A stretch of 64,000 nt of DNA, taken from Pelotomaculum_C sp050950345. Its GTDB lineage: Bacteria > Bacillota > Desulfotomaculia > Desulfotomaculales > Pelotomaculaceae. The translations under genes were made by a program, and so were the position numbers. Below, in pieces: positions 25,601 to 34,800 of the stretch (position 1 is the first letter of the stretch; each line of letters opens with the position of its first letter). Where the stretch lies: positions 558,001 to 622,000 of the forward strand of contig JBMNHK010000002.1 in assembly GCA_050950345.1 (NCBI GenBank). Reading direction: 5' to 3'. Under the pieces are notes generated by a model that was not told where the DNA came from, did no database searches, and was given only the letters and a program-made list of their open reading frames with translations.

Positions 25601-26928
25601 GGGAATCGCAACCCAAACGCTTGCTCTTTACCAAAGAGATGAAGAAAAAACACACCATACTTTGCCCGCAGATGTCGCCGATACACTTTGAATTTCTTGA
25701 GGGAGTCTTAAACTCAGAGGGCTATAATATTGAATTGTTGCCTGCAGTAGATAGAGCTGCGATAGATGAAGGCGTTAAATATGTTAATAATGATGCTTGC
25801 TACCCGGCCATAATCGTCATCGGGCAGTTGATCGAAGCCCTTAAGTCAGGTAAATATGACCTTAATAATACTACTGTAGTGATGAGCCAAACCGGAGGAG
25901 GCTGCCGGGCCACCAACTATATCGGGCTTTTGCGCAAGGCCCTGAAAGAAGCGGGTTTTGAAAACATACCGGTGTTATCAGCCAACCTGGTGGGATTGGA
26001 GAAGCACCCCGGCTTCAAGATCACGCTAAGCATGCTCAAAAAGGCGGTTAAGGCGGTTATATACGGCGATCTGCTGATGAGGGTGCTGCACAGGGTCAGG
26101 CCTTATGAAAAAGTCCCTGGTTCGGCTAACCGTCTATACGAGGAATGGGTCCAGCGCTGTAAAAGACAGCTTGCTTATGGCAATAATCAGGAGTTTGAAG
26201 ATAACTTAAGGGGCATTGTGGAAGATTTTGATCAATTGGAACTCTTAAAGGTGCGCAAACCCAGGGTGGGTGTGGTAGGTGAAATACTGGTAAAATATCA
26301 TCCCACGGCGAACAACAATCTTGTGCGCGTACTGGAAGAGGAAGGAGCGGAAGCTGTTTTACCCGACTTGATCGATTTCTTCACTTATTGCGCCTATGAC
26401 TTAGTTTTTAAATATCAATACCTGACCCGGAAAACAAGCCACTTGTTATCAGGCAAGCTATTGATCCGTTACCTGGAAGGCAGCCGTAAGAAGATGTGTT
26501 CATTGCTGGAAAAGAGCCGCAGGTTTACGGCTCCGAGCTCGATTTACCATAAGGCCGGTCTGGCCAGCAAAATTATGTCCCTGGGACATCATTGCGGTGA
26601 GGGTTGGTTTTTGACTGCCGAGATGATTGATCTAATCAAAAGCGGTGTCACCAATATTGTCTGCGTCCAGCCTTTTGGCTGCCTTCCTAACCACGTAACA
26701 GGTAAGGGGATGGTGAAGGAACTGAAAAGGAATTTCCCGCAGGCCAATATCACCGCCCTGGACTACGATCCGGGCGCCAGCGAGGTCAATCAGCTGAATC
26801 GCCTCAAACTAATGCTCTCAGTGGCAGTTAAAAATATGAAGGCTGAAGATGGAGCACCGCAAGTTACCAGCCATGCCATGTCATCATTGTCCTCCATATC
26901 CGGTAATAACTTTGTTTTGCAAGACTAA
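22630..26928 (+). CDS. fused acyl-CoA dehydratase activase / HgdB-like dehydratase-related protein
   Basis: A 1432-residue cytoplasmic fusion. Two BadF/BadG/BcrA-type activase domains lie in tandem: the first near 6-265 (GLDVGSTTVKLVI, CAGGTGAFIDQM), the second near 320-575 (GLDAGSTTTKAVLID, DIGGQDMKC, CSSGCGSFVEGF). A Cys-rich linker (CGGCANNC, about 605-612) leads to a DUF2229 region and a 2-hydroxyglutaryl-CoA dehydratase-like C-terminal half with CxxC-type cysteines. Activases bind ATP and a [4Fe-4S] cluster and drive one-electron reduction of radical dehydratases; what this fusion acts on is unknown. Start GTG 22630 follows AGGT; the longer frame would translate the palindrome. Confidence 0.88.
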   Translation: MSELLHMGLDVGSTTVKLVILNQDADIVYKNYRRHYAETKKFTAELLEDAYAQIGNRPLTVLVTGSAGLSLASWISIEHIQEVIACNEAVGRYLPQTDVAIELGGEDAKITFFKGGLDQRMNGICAGGTGAFIDQMATLLGTDAQGLNEMAKHFTTIYPVAARCGVFAKTDVQVLLNEGARKEDIAASVFQAVVNQTISGLACGKSIEGNVAFLGGPLSFLSELRQRFKETLQLSDAEALFPDYGQFFVAMGAALASVEEQAVDLTTLISRLNNIDLTGCQELSRLQPLFKDEAELESFRRRHDAYRIPRRNLADFSGKCYFGLDAGSTTTKAVLIDEAGNLLYSFYDNNNGSPLKSALHILRDLYSRMSDQAIIANAAVAGYGEGLLKAALHIDVGEVETIAHYTAARLFNPGVDLILDIGGQDMKCLKIKDGSIVDIMLNEACSSGCGSFVEGFAQSLNVSVQEFAELAMTADAPVDLGSRCTVFMNSMVKQAQKEGATLGDISAGLSYSVIKNALFKVIKMRNTAELGENIVVQGGTFQNDAVLRSLEIVAGKEVVRPDIAPLMGALGAALIARERSAKDSRSTILSREQLDSFTVDTNLSRCGGCANNCMLTINKFADGSRFVSGNRCEKNTGKEHSRQALPNLYEYKYKRLLSYEPLPEKDATRGTVGIPMVLNMYENYPFWFTFFTALGFRVVLSPRSSREIYEYGSDTIPSDTACFPAKLVHGHIAALVNAGVKFIFYPSIIYERQEQKGANNHFNCPMVISYPEVIKNNMDVLRTNEIKYMNPFLPYDNKRALIERLYEEFGGMGIPKHEIKQAVERAWREDQSFKEDIRQKGEEVLAYLDETGRTGIVLAGRPYHIDPEINHGLPEIVNSLGLAVLTEDSVAHLGQVERPTRVVDQWMYHSRLYAAASFVTKKPYLELVQLNSFGCGIDAITTDQVQEILGAVGKLYTVLKIDEGTNLGAARIRLRSLMAVTATRDKVVVKRESQPKRLLFTKEMKKKHTILCPQMSPIHFEFLEGVLNSEGYNIELLPAVDRAAIDEGVKYVNNDACYPAIIVIGQLIEALKSGKYDLNNTTVVMSQTGGGCRATNYIGLLRKALKEAGFENIPVLSANLVGLEKHPGFKITLSMLKKAVKAVIYGDLLMRVLHRVRPYEKVPGSANRLYEEWVQRCKRQLAYGNNQEFEDNLRGIVEDFDQLELLKVRKPRVGVVGEILVKYHPTANNNLVRVLEEEGAEAVLPDLIDFFTYCAYDLVFKYQYLTRKTSHLLSGKLLIRYLEGSRKKMCSLLEKSRRFTAPSSIYHKAGLASKIMSLGHHCGEGWFLTAEMIDLIKSGVTNIVCVQPFGCLPNHVTGKGMVKELKRNFPQANITALDYDPGASEVNQLNRLKLMLSVAVKNMKAEDGAPQVTSHAMSSLSSISGNNFVLQD

Positions 26929-26977
26929 AATGAGCCCTCGGGACATGAAATGATGTATAAAAACGATGGTATATTAC

Positions 26978-27016
26978 AAGGGGCATCGCTTACTGTCAAG
27001 TAGGCGATGCCCCTTT
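26978..27016. terminator. bidirectional terminator between convergent genes
   Basis: AAGGGGCATCGC (26978-26989) pairs with GCGATGCCCCTT (27004-27015). It serves the activase fusion on the plus strand and the thioesterase on the minus strand. Confidence 0.85.
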
Positions 27017-27019
27017 AGT

Positions 27020-27475
27020 TTAGCCGGCCACGCCAAAAGCTTCTGCAAGTCTTTCCCATAAATCCGGCCGCCTTTTTTTCAGGTCGAAGGGTTTGCCTGT
27101 ATCATCCACGTAAGCATGAACCGTCTTGCCTTCTGCTGCTACTCCATGATCATCATATTTAGTGATTACATACTCAAAGACCATACGGGAACGTGTCAAA
27201 TGGGCCAGCCTGGTAGTTAAAAGGTATTTTTCTTCAGGCTTGAGGTTTTTGCGATACCTGCAGATTGCTTCCACAGCAACGACCACGATGCCCTGGTCCT
27301 GGAAGGTTTGCTGGTAGGGAAGACCAATTTGTTGCAGCAATGCTATCCTGCCGTCTGTAAATAAGTCAAAATATTTGGCATAATAGACCATTCCGGCAGC
27401 ATCGCAATCACCCCAGCGAACCTCCATCAATCTTTCATTGGAGATGCCCGGAAAGCCGGCAACTTCTCCTTGCAT
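27020..27475 (-). CDS. YbgC-like 4-hydroxybenzoyl-CoA thioesterase family protein
   Basis: A 151-residue hot-dog-fold thioesterase hydrolysing acyl-CoA. The signature WGDCDAAGMVYYAKYFD (about 20-36) carries the usual catalytic Asp (in DAAG). AAGGAGG precedes the ATG. A promoter (TTGACA at 27560-27555, 16 bases, TATACT at 27538-27533) lies upstream. The substrate is not predictable; YbgC proteins often act on short acyl-CoA or aromatic acyl-CoA. Confidence 0.9.
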   Translation of the reverse strand: MQGEVAGFPGISNERLMEVRWGDCDAAGMVYYAKYFDLFTDGRIALLQQIGLPYQQTFQDQGIVVVAVEAICRYRKNLKPEEKYLLTTRLAHLTRSRMVFEYVITKYDDHGVAAEGKTVHAYVDDTGKPFDLKKRRPDLWERLAEAFGVAG

Positions 27476-27510
27476 TATACGAAGACCTCCTTGATAAAAG
27501 GCGCAAATTT

Positions 27511-27560
27511 AAATAGCCTAGCCTATTTATTTAGTATAGTTTAAATATAAATCTTGTCAA
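27511..27560 (-). promoter_or_regulatory. promoter of the thioesterase gene with downstream palindrome
   Basis: Minus strand TTGACA (27560-27555), 16 bases, TATACT (27538-27533). AAATAG/CTATTT (27511-27516 and 27523-27528) forms an inverted repeat around the expected start point and could be an operator. Confidence 0.6.
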
Positions 27561-27714
27561 TAATGCTTATTAATGCCATAGTTTAAACGCTATATAGCTA
27601 TATTGGTAAAAAACACAATGAACCTATACCTGCGCAGCGCCGTCTGATAGATTGAACAGGGAACACCTGCCCGGTGTTTTACATTAACCGAATATTGGTA
27701 AGGAGGCCGTGCAA

Positions 27715-28593
27715 ATGTTGAAAAAATTTGTACCAGTAATACTTTGCTTGTTGATCTTGACCGGGTGTAACGCGACAAATCAACCACAACAACCGCCGGG
27801 GGAACCTGCAAACAGCGCTGTGTTGAGCGAATTTGAGGAGCTTGTGCGAAGTGAGGCTAAGGCAGAAGAAATTGCCGGTTTCGTCAGCCAGCATATCGCC
27901 GGCCTCTCTGAGGCAGATGCATCGCAATTGGTCAACGGCTTGGAGGAAATGCAACAAAAGGAACTGCCGCTGATGGAGAGCGCTTATTTTGAGAATGCCA
28001 TCCAGGAGAAAATACATAGTGCGTATTCAGCCATTGTTGCCGGCAACGAACCGCAAGATCCGGAATTAAAAGCTTTATTGGCCAGGACCAAAAACAGCGG
28101 TTATAAGCTAGAAACAGCCGAAGGTGTGTACTTCCCAATTATTGATTATAGCTTCTATAACAAGTACCGGGACTATGTAGCACCTGATCTAAAAGCATAC
28201 ATCGATATAATGGCGGTAGAGTCCGATCAGGTACCGGCGAAAGATGCGGCGCTGGTGATCACCTGGGATGAGGTGGTAGAGAGAGCCTTAAAGCAGGAGG
28301 AGTTTATTAACACCTATACTGATTCCTCTAAGACCGCTGCGGTAAGGGATTTGTATGAAAAATACGTTCTTTTTACGCTTTACGGTTTAAACAACACGCC
28401 GCTTTTTGATTATAACTCAAAAACGATTAAGCCTGATGCCCGGGAGGCATACTCAAAGGCAATCGCCGGCACCGGCAATAGTGAGTATCTAAAGATGTTG
28501 AGGGAGTATATGGATGTGCTCAATAATAACGGCTATAAGCTAACAGATGATGTTATCGCTTACCGTGATAACATCGTGCAGTCAGTAAAATAA
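27715..28593 (+). CDS. hypothetical lipoprotein, 292 aa
   Basis: No family recognised. The N-terminus MLKKFVPVILCLLILTGCNA is a lipoprotein signal with lipobox LTGC, so the protein is anchored outside the membrane. The rest is largely helical, with a C-terminal half rich in Tyr, Asp and Lys. The ATG at 27715 is chosen because AAGGAGG is eight bases upstream; a GTG at 27709 is too close. A single gene between the thioesterase promoter and two hairpins, it gives no contextual clue. Confidence 0.85.
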   Translation: MLKKFVPVILCLLILTGCNATNQPQQPPGEPANSAVLSEFEELVRSEAKAEEIAGFVSQHIAGLSEADASQLVNGLEEMQQKELPLMESAYFENAIQEKIHSAYSAIVAGNEPQDPELKALLARTKNSGYKLETAEGVYFPIIDYSFYNKYRDYVAPDLKAYIDIMAVESDQVPAKDAALVITWDEVVERALKQEEFINTYTDSSKTAAVRDLYEKYVLFTLYGLNNTPLFDYNSKTIKPDAREAYSKAIAGTGNSEYLKMLREYMDVLNNNGYKLTDDVIAYRDNIVQSVK

Positions 28594-28613
28594 ACATCAG
28601 AATATAAAAGACG

Positions 28614-28668
28614 AAAGGGGAGTGTTGCATAACTACTTTTTCAAGTAGTGAGCGACGCTCCTTTCTGT
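28614..28668 (+). terminator. terminator-like hairpin after the lipoprotein gene
   Basis: AAAGGGGAGTGTTGC pairs imperfectly with GCGACGCTCCTTT, with an inner perfect AACTACTT-ttc-AAGTAGT-type helix. It is followed by a T-rich stretch. Confidence 0.65.
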
Positions 28669-28740
28669 TTATAAAAAAAAATCAGCCATTAAGCCCGATA
28701 ATAATTTAGTCTTTAGAACTCGCATTTGTCTTTTCTGCAA

Positions 28741-28795
28741 AAAAAGGGGCAGTTCACTCGAACTCTTTAGTTCGTTGTGCAACAACCCCTTTTTG
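28741..28795. repeat. second long hairpin of the same design, possibly a small repeat element
   Basis: AAAAAGGGG (28741-28749) pairs with CCCCTTTTT (28786-28794), with an inner GAACT/AGTTC stem. It is built like the 28614 hairpin (A-run/GGGG ends, short central stem) and would be nearly identical on either strand. It could be a terminator or a MITE/IS end remnant. Confidence 0.45.
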
Positions 28796-28878
28796 CTACC
28801 GCCGGTAGTTTTTATTTTTTATTTATAAATAGCGGCGAAAAGGGAAATATTTAAACTAATCGAGATGTTATTCCACTT

Positions 28879-31800
28879 ATGCTTATCTTCGGGAGGTCCC
28901 TTGATATTAATACTGAACGACTCAGACAAAAAGCTCACGAACTGGCTCTGACGCACGATCCTTACTTTAAATTAGGAGCGCCCAGGCGCCTTTGGCGTGA
29001 GTTCAATAAGGACGTAATGAATTTGCGTGCCTTTATCCGCAATCTGCAGGAGAAGGAGACTGTTTGTTCGCAACCTGCGGAAGAATGGCTCCTTGATCAC
29101 GCAGATTTTATCGAGGAACAAGTCATGATGATCCGGCGGCAGCTTTCAGGTAAATTATTGCGGAGGTTACCCTGTCTCAAAAAAGCCGGTGATCTCAGAG
29201 TGTTATCTATCTGTGCGGATTATCTTGAGCATGTTGACGGACTCTTTGATGAAGATTCACTGGTGGCGTATATAAATTCATATCAGGAAGTATTGATCTT
29301 ATCCATTGCCGAGGTATGGTCAATACCTTTAGTCATGCGTATAGCCTTAATCAGGCGTCTGGCTGCAGTCATGGAGCTTGTCCGCGACAGGAGAGATGCC
29401 TGTGAGCTGGTTGAGCGCATGCTCTCAGGTATTGAGCCGGCAAAATTAGAGCCGGAGCTGTTGAATCAAGCCTTAGATCAGGCCAGCCAGGATATCCCCC
29501 TTTCAGGTCCCCTGCTCGTCCATCTGATCAGCCACTTGCGGGAGTGGGCGGATGATTCGGTGACGGTAAGGGAGTGGCTGTTCTGTAAACTGGAAAATGG
29601 CCCTGACAGTCTTGAGCAGATCGTCTCTTATGAGTTTCAATTGCAGGCCGCTTACCAGGTTACGGCAGGCAACATTATTGGCAGCATGCGCAATATATCA
29701 CGCCTGCAATGGCAGGAGCAGTTTGAAGCCATCTGCACAGTTGAGCAGACTTTGCGCCAGGAAAGCGCCGGGTCTTATCCCCTGCTTGACTTTTCCAGCC
29801 GCGACATCCTGCGCCGGCAGGTGGAAAAACTCGCCCGGCGCCTGGGCGTGCCGGAAAACCTCGTGGCTGAGCAGGCTGTTGATTTGGCGGCTAAGGTTTG
29901 TGAACAATACGATGAGGAACATATGGAACTTGATGGAGTGCTGCCGCGCCAGGCTTTTGTTCCATATTATCTACTTGAGCCGGACGGTATTGTACAGCTG
30001 CGCAAAGCTTTAAAGACTTGCAGTTCGCCTCGTTATCTGCCGGAGAACAGTATTGCCCATCGTGCCACAGGTACATATTTTACCTTGCTTGCTGGTTTGT
30101 TTTTTGCCGCATTAGCAGTCTTTTCCTGGTGGATTGGCGGAAACAATAATCTTTCTTTCGGCCAATGGATATTTATTATTGCAGCCTTATTGCTGCCTGC
30201 CAGTGAGTGGGCTGTCACAATTGTCCATTGGCTGATAGGGTGTGTTAAAGAGACCAGACCGCTGTTGCGCTATGATTTTTCCCAGGGAGTACCCCCTGAA
30301 GCAATGACCATGGTGGTGATTCCCGTCATCTGGTCTTCGGTGACGGAGGTGCAGGATATAGCCGCCAGGCTCGAATTGCATTACCTGGCTAACCGCGACC
30401 CCAATATTCACTTTGCCCTCTTAGGGGATCTGTGTGACGCTACAGCGGAAACGTTGCCTGATGATGATGCCATACTTGATGCCGCCCGTTCCTGCATTGA
30501 AGAGTTAAATGAAAAATATGCCTCCCGGGGCGGGAGTACCTTTCATCTCTTCCAGCGACGAAGGCAATGGAACCCCTCCGAGGGGGTATGGATGGGCTGG
30601 GAACGCAAGCGTGGCATCCTGGTGGAATTTGTTGAGTTGCTCCGGGGGCGGCCGGATACATCCTTTAGCACAATAATCGGCGATAGCTCTGTTTTAGAGC
30701 AGATAAGATATATCATTACCCTGGATGCCGATACGCAACTACCTCTCGGCAGCGCGCAGCGGATGATTGGCAACCTGCACCTGCCATACAACAGGCCAAG
30801 GTTAAATCGCAAACAAACACGTGTCGTAGAAGGGTATGGTGTTTTGCAACCACATATCGGTATCAGCCACGGAGCATCTTTGCGATCGTGGTTTGCCGGC
30901 TTGTGGTCTGCTGACCCCGGTATCGATCCCTATGCTTTTGCTGTTTCAGATCCCTACCAGGACGGCTTTGGACAGGGAATTTTCACCGGCAAGGGCATCT
31001 TCGACGTTGAGGCCTTCGCCAGGGTTTTATGCTCGCGGATACCTGATAACCGTGTGCTCAGCCATGATCTGCTGGAAGGTGGTTTTTTGCGGGCAGGACT
31101 CCTGTCAGACGTCGAATTAATCGATGAACACCCGGCGACCTTCAGCTCTTATCAGAAAAGATTGCATCGCTGGGTACGGGGCGATTGGCAGCTGTTGCCC
31201 TGGCTGTTGCCCCGTGTACGTGACCGGCAGGGCAGCATGCAACCGGTGGATCTATCTGTTATTACCCGCTGGCAGATCATAGACAACCTGCGGCGCAGTT
31301 TATTGCCACCCGGTTTGCTGGCTCTATTACTCCTGGGCATGGGATTGTTGCCAGGTTATGCTGAGCGCTGGCTCGCCATTGTGCTGGCTACCTTATTTTT
31401 ACCTGTGCTGCGCCAGTTGACCTTTTTGCGATGGGCTTTTTGGCGCCCCAGGAGCCTCCTGGCGACAGTCGGCCAGGTTTTGGTGACTATAATCACTCTA
31501 CCGTTTCAAAGTGTTGTATTGCTGGACGCCATTATCAGGACCCTGTACCGCTTACTGGTATCAAAGCGCCATTTGCTGGAATGGGTTAGCGCAGCTGAGG
31601 TGGAACGGCGCCACCGTGCCGGTGCTCAGTTGCTTTTAGGGCTGACAGGGGGTTATCTACTGATCCTCCTGCAGGTATTTATTGCAGCATCCTTGCCGGC
31701 TGGTACGCCGCGGTTTATTGTTCTGGTATTATGTGCCCTTTGGGCTGCTGCACCATTTTTTGTCTATTTACTGGACCGTCCGGCGGTTGGAAAAGCCAGG

Positions 31801-34800
31801 CTTTTATCAAGGGATGAAGAGGGTGAACTGTACAAATTAGCCGGCCAAATCTGGGCATTTTTCGAAGATTATGTTACGGCCTCCGATCACTGGCTGCCCC
31901 CTGACAACGTCCAGTATGAACCGCCAAATGGGGTTGCCCGCCGCACTTCGCCTACCAATATCGGGCTTTATCTGGCCTGTGTTCTGGCAGCACGGGATTT
32001 CGGTTTTATCGATACACCGGGGCTTGTAGAGAGATTGGAGCGCACCCTTGCCACTGTCGAGGAGCTAGCCACGTGGCATGGGCATCTCTACAACTGGTAC
32101 GACACTGTTACGCTCAAACCATTGCCGCCCCAGTATGTATCAACAGTGGATTCGGGGAATTTTGTCGGCTGTTTGATCATCGTCAAAGAAGGTTTGCGGG
32201 AATGGCTCAGCACGGAGCAAACCGGGAGTGATCAAATGGCTGCTGAGCTTTCAATGATAAAACGAAATCAGGCCATAGATGTCGCTTTTGCGGCAGAGAT
32301 AGCCCCTGACCTTAAACAGGTCGATAAAGGAGCCGGTGTAGACTGGCAGCAGCGGGGGCAAAGGCTCCTCAACAGGTTGGAAACCTTGATCAGCGGTACT
32401 GACTTCCGTCCCCTTTATGACCGGAAGGCCAAGCTGTTCTCCCTGGGGTATCAAACCGGTTTGCGTGAGACAGACCGGATCAAATATGACCTCGCGGCTT
32501 CGGAAGCACGGCTGGCCAGCTTTATTGCCATAGCTTTAGGGCAGGTGCCTTCTTCTCATTGGCACGCCTTAGGCCGTACAATGACCAGGATCGGACGGAG
32601 GGTTGCGCTTCTATCCTGGTCGGGGACTATGTTTGAGTATTTAATGCCCTGGCTGTTCATGCAGACTTACCGGAACACGGTCTGGGACAGCACTTATCAT
32701 GCAGTTGTTCAAAGGCAGATAACATATGCCCGCATAAGGGGTATCCCTTTTGGTATCTCCGAATCAGGCTATTATGCTTTTGATTTCAGGATGAATTACC
32801 AGTACAGGGCCTTTGGTGTCCCGGGTCTTGGCTTTAAGCACGGTCTTGAACAGGATTTGGTGGTGGCGCCCTACGCCACTTTCCTGGCCTTGCCTTTTGC
32901 CTTGCGCCAGGGCCTTGATAATTTGCGCAAACTGGAGGAGCTTGGGGTGCGCGGTGAGTATGGCTTTTTCGAAGCCATTGATTTCACTCGGGAGCGTCTC
33001 CCCAGGGATTGCAGCCATGTAGTGATCAAAAGTTTTATGACCCACCACCAGGGTATGAGCCTATTAGCCCTGACCAATATGATAGCGCCCCGCAAAATGT
33101 ACGAACGCTTTCATCAAGACAGGCGGGTGCAGTCAGCGGAATTGTTGCTGCAGGAGCGTATTCCGCCGCGCCCGCAAATAATTAAACATACTGCCATGAG
33201 AAACATCAATGCTTATCAAAGGCCCCCGGCGACCACAGGCGGTGTTCGTGAATTTGTAAGCGCGGATACACCTTCGCCCGAGGTGTGCCTGCTATCCAAT
33301 GGCACAATGACGTCCATCGTGACCAATAGCGGCAGCGGCGTGCTCCTGCAGGATGGCTTAGCGATTTCCCGTTGGAGCGAAGATCCCGTGCTGGATAATT
33401 GGGGCAGTTATCTGTATATACGTGACGTTACCCATGACCATGTTTGGTCCCCGGCCTTCCAGCCTTGCCGGGTAAGCTCTCCCCAGCAGCGGGTGCAGTT
33501 TTCCCTGGATCGCGCAACCTTCATGCGGGTGGATGGTGATATACACACCAGTCTTGAAATATGTGTTTCTCCGGAATGGAATGCGGAAGTTCGCAGGCTT
33601 ACTTTGGCTAACACCGGTAATGAATCACGTATTCTGGAAGTGACATCCTTTCTTGAATTAGTGCTGACGTCACCGGATGCCTTTGATGCCCACCAGGCTT
33701 TCAGCAAACTCTTTATCAAAACAGCTTATGTGGAGGAAAACAATTGCCTCTTAGCTAAACGCAGGTTGCGCCAGGCGGACGAGAAGACATTATGGGCTGC
33801 GCATACGATGCTGAGCACGTCAAAAAACATTGGGCCGGTGGAGTATGAAACCAACCGGGCAAGCTTTATCGGACGGGGCCATACCATGGCCAGTCCACAG
33901 GGTTTACAAAGCCGCTTACATAAAACAGTGGGTTCTGTTGCCGATCCGGCTTTTGTCATGCGGCAACGGTTGAGCCTGGAACCCGGCGAACAGGCCCAGC
34001 TGTTCATCATCACCTCTGTTGCCGGAACCAGGGAGGAAGTCCTGGATATTGTCAGCCGTTTTAATAGCGAGCTATTAGTGGAACGAACCTTCCAACTGGC
34101 GTGGAACCGGAGCCAAATTGAGCTCAGGCATTTGCGCCTCACCGCTGCCGAAGCCTCGGTATTCCAGACCCTGGCCGGGCGGGTGTTGTATAATCCACCA
34201 CTGGGTAAAGAGCGCAGCTTAAATATCAAGGCAAATACTAAAGGGCAATCCGGCCTTTGGGCCCATGGGATATCCGGTGATATTCCCATCCTGCTGGTCC
34301 GGATCAATGACCTGGCCAATCTGCCATTTGTCGTTAAAGTAATAACAGGCAACGAGTATTTACGGCGTCTTGGTTTGTATTTTGACCTGGTCATCTTGAA
34401 CGAGTCGGCAGGGGGGTACCAGCAGGATCTGCAGGATGCGCTGCAGAGGGTGCTGGAAAAAGGCTTTGCCGGGGATTGCGATAAAAGAACAGGCGGTAAT
34501 TTTGTTATTAATGCCGGCAATCTACCGGAGCAGGATAAAATACTGCTGCTGGCTGCCGCACGGATCACCTTGCTGGCGGGGGGCGCAAGTATCAGAGCCC
34601 AAACCAGGCTAAAACAACGTAAATATAGCCGCCCGCCGGTGTTTAAGGCAACAAAAGCTATAGTCGAGTCTGTCGGGAGGGAGCCTGTTAACGCAAACGA
34701 ATTGCTTTTCTTTAATGGCTGGGGCGGCTTCACTCCGGATGGCAAAGGATATCAAATCTTACATAAGAAGGGGAACCACCTGCCGGCGCCCTGGAGTAAC

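Noticed and set aside
33726..34745. 339-codon open frame antisense to the glucan synthase
   Set aside because: It lies wholly inside a convincing GH94-type coding region, is Ser/Arg-rich like a codon-bias shadow, and has no ribosome site.
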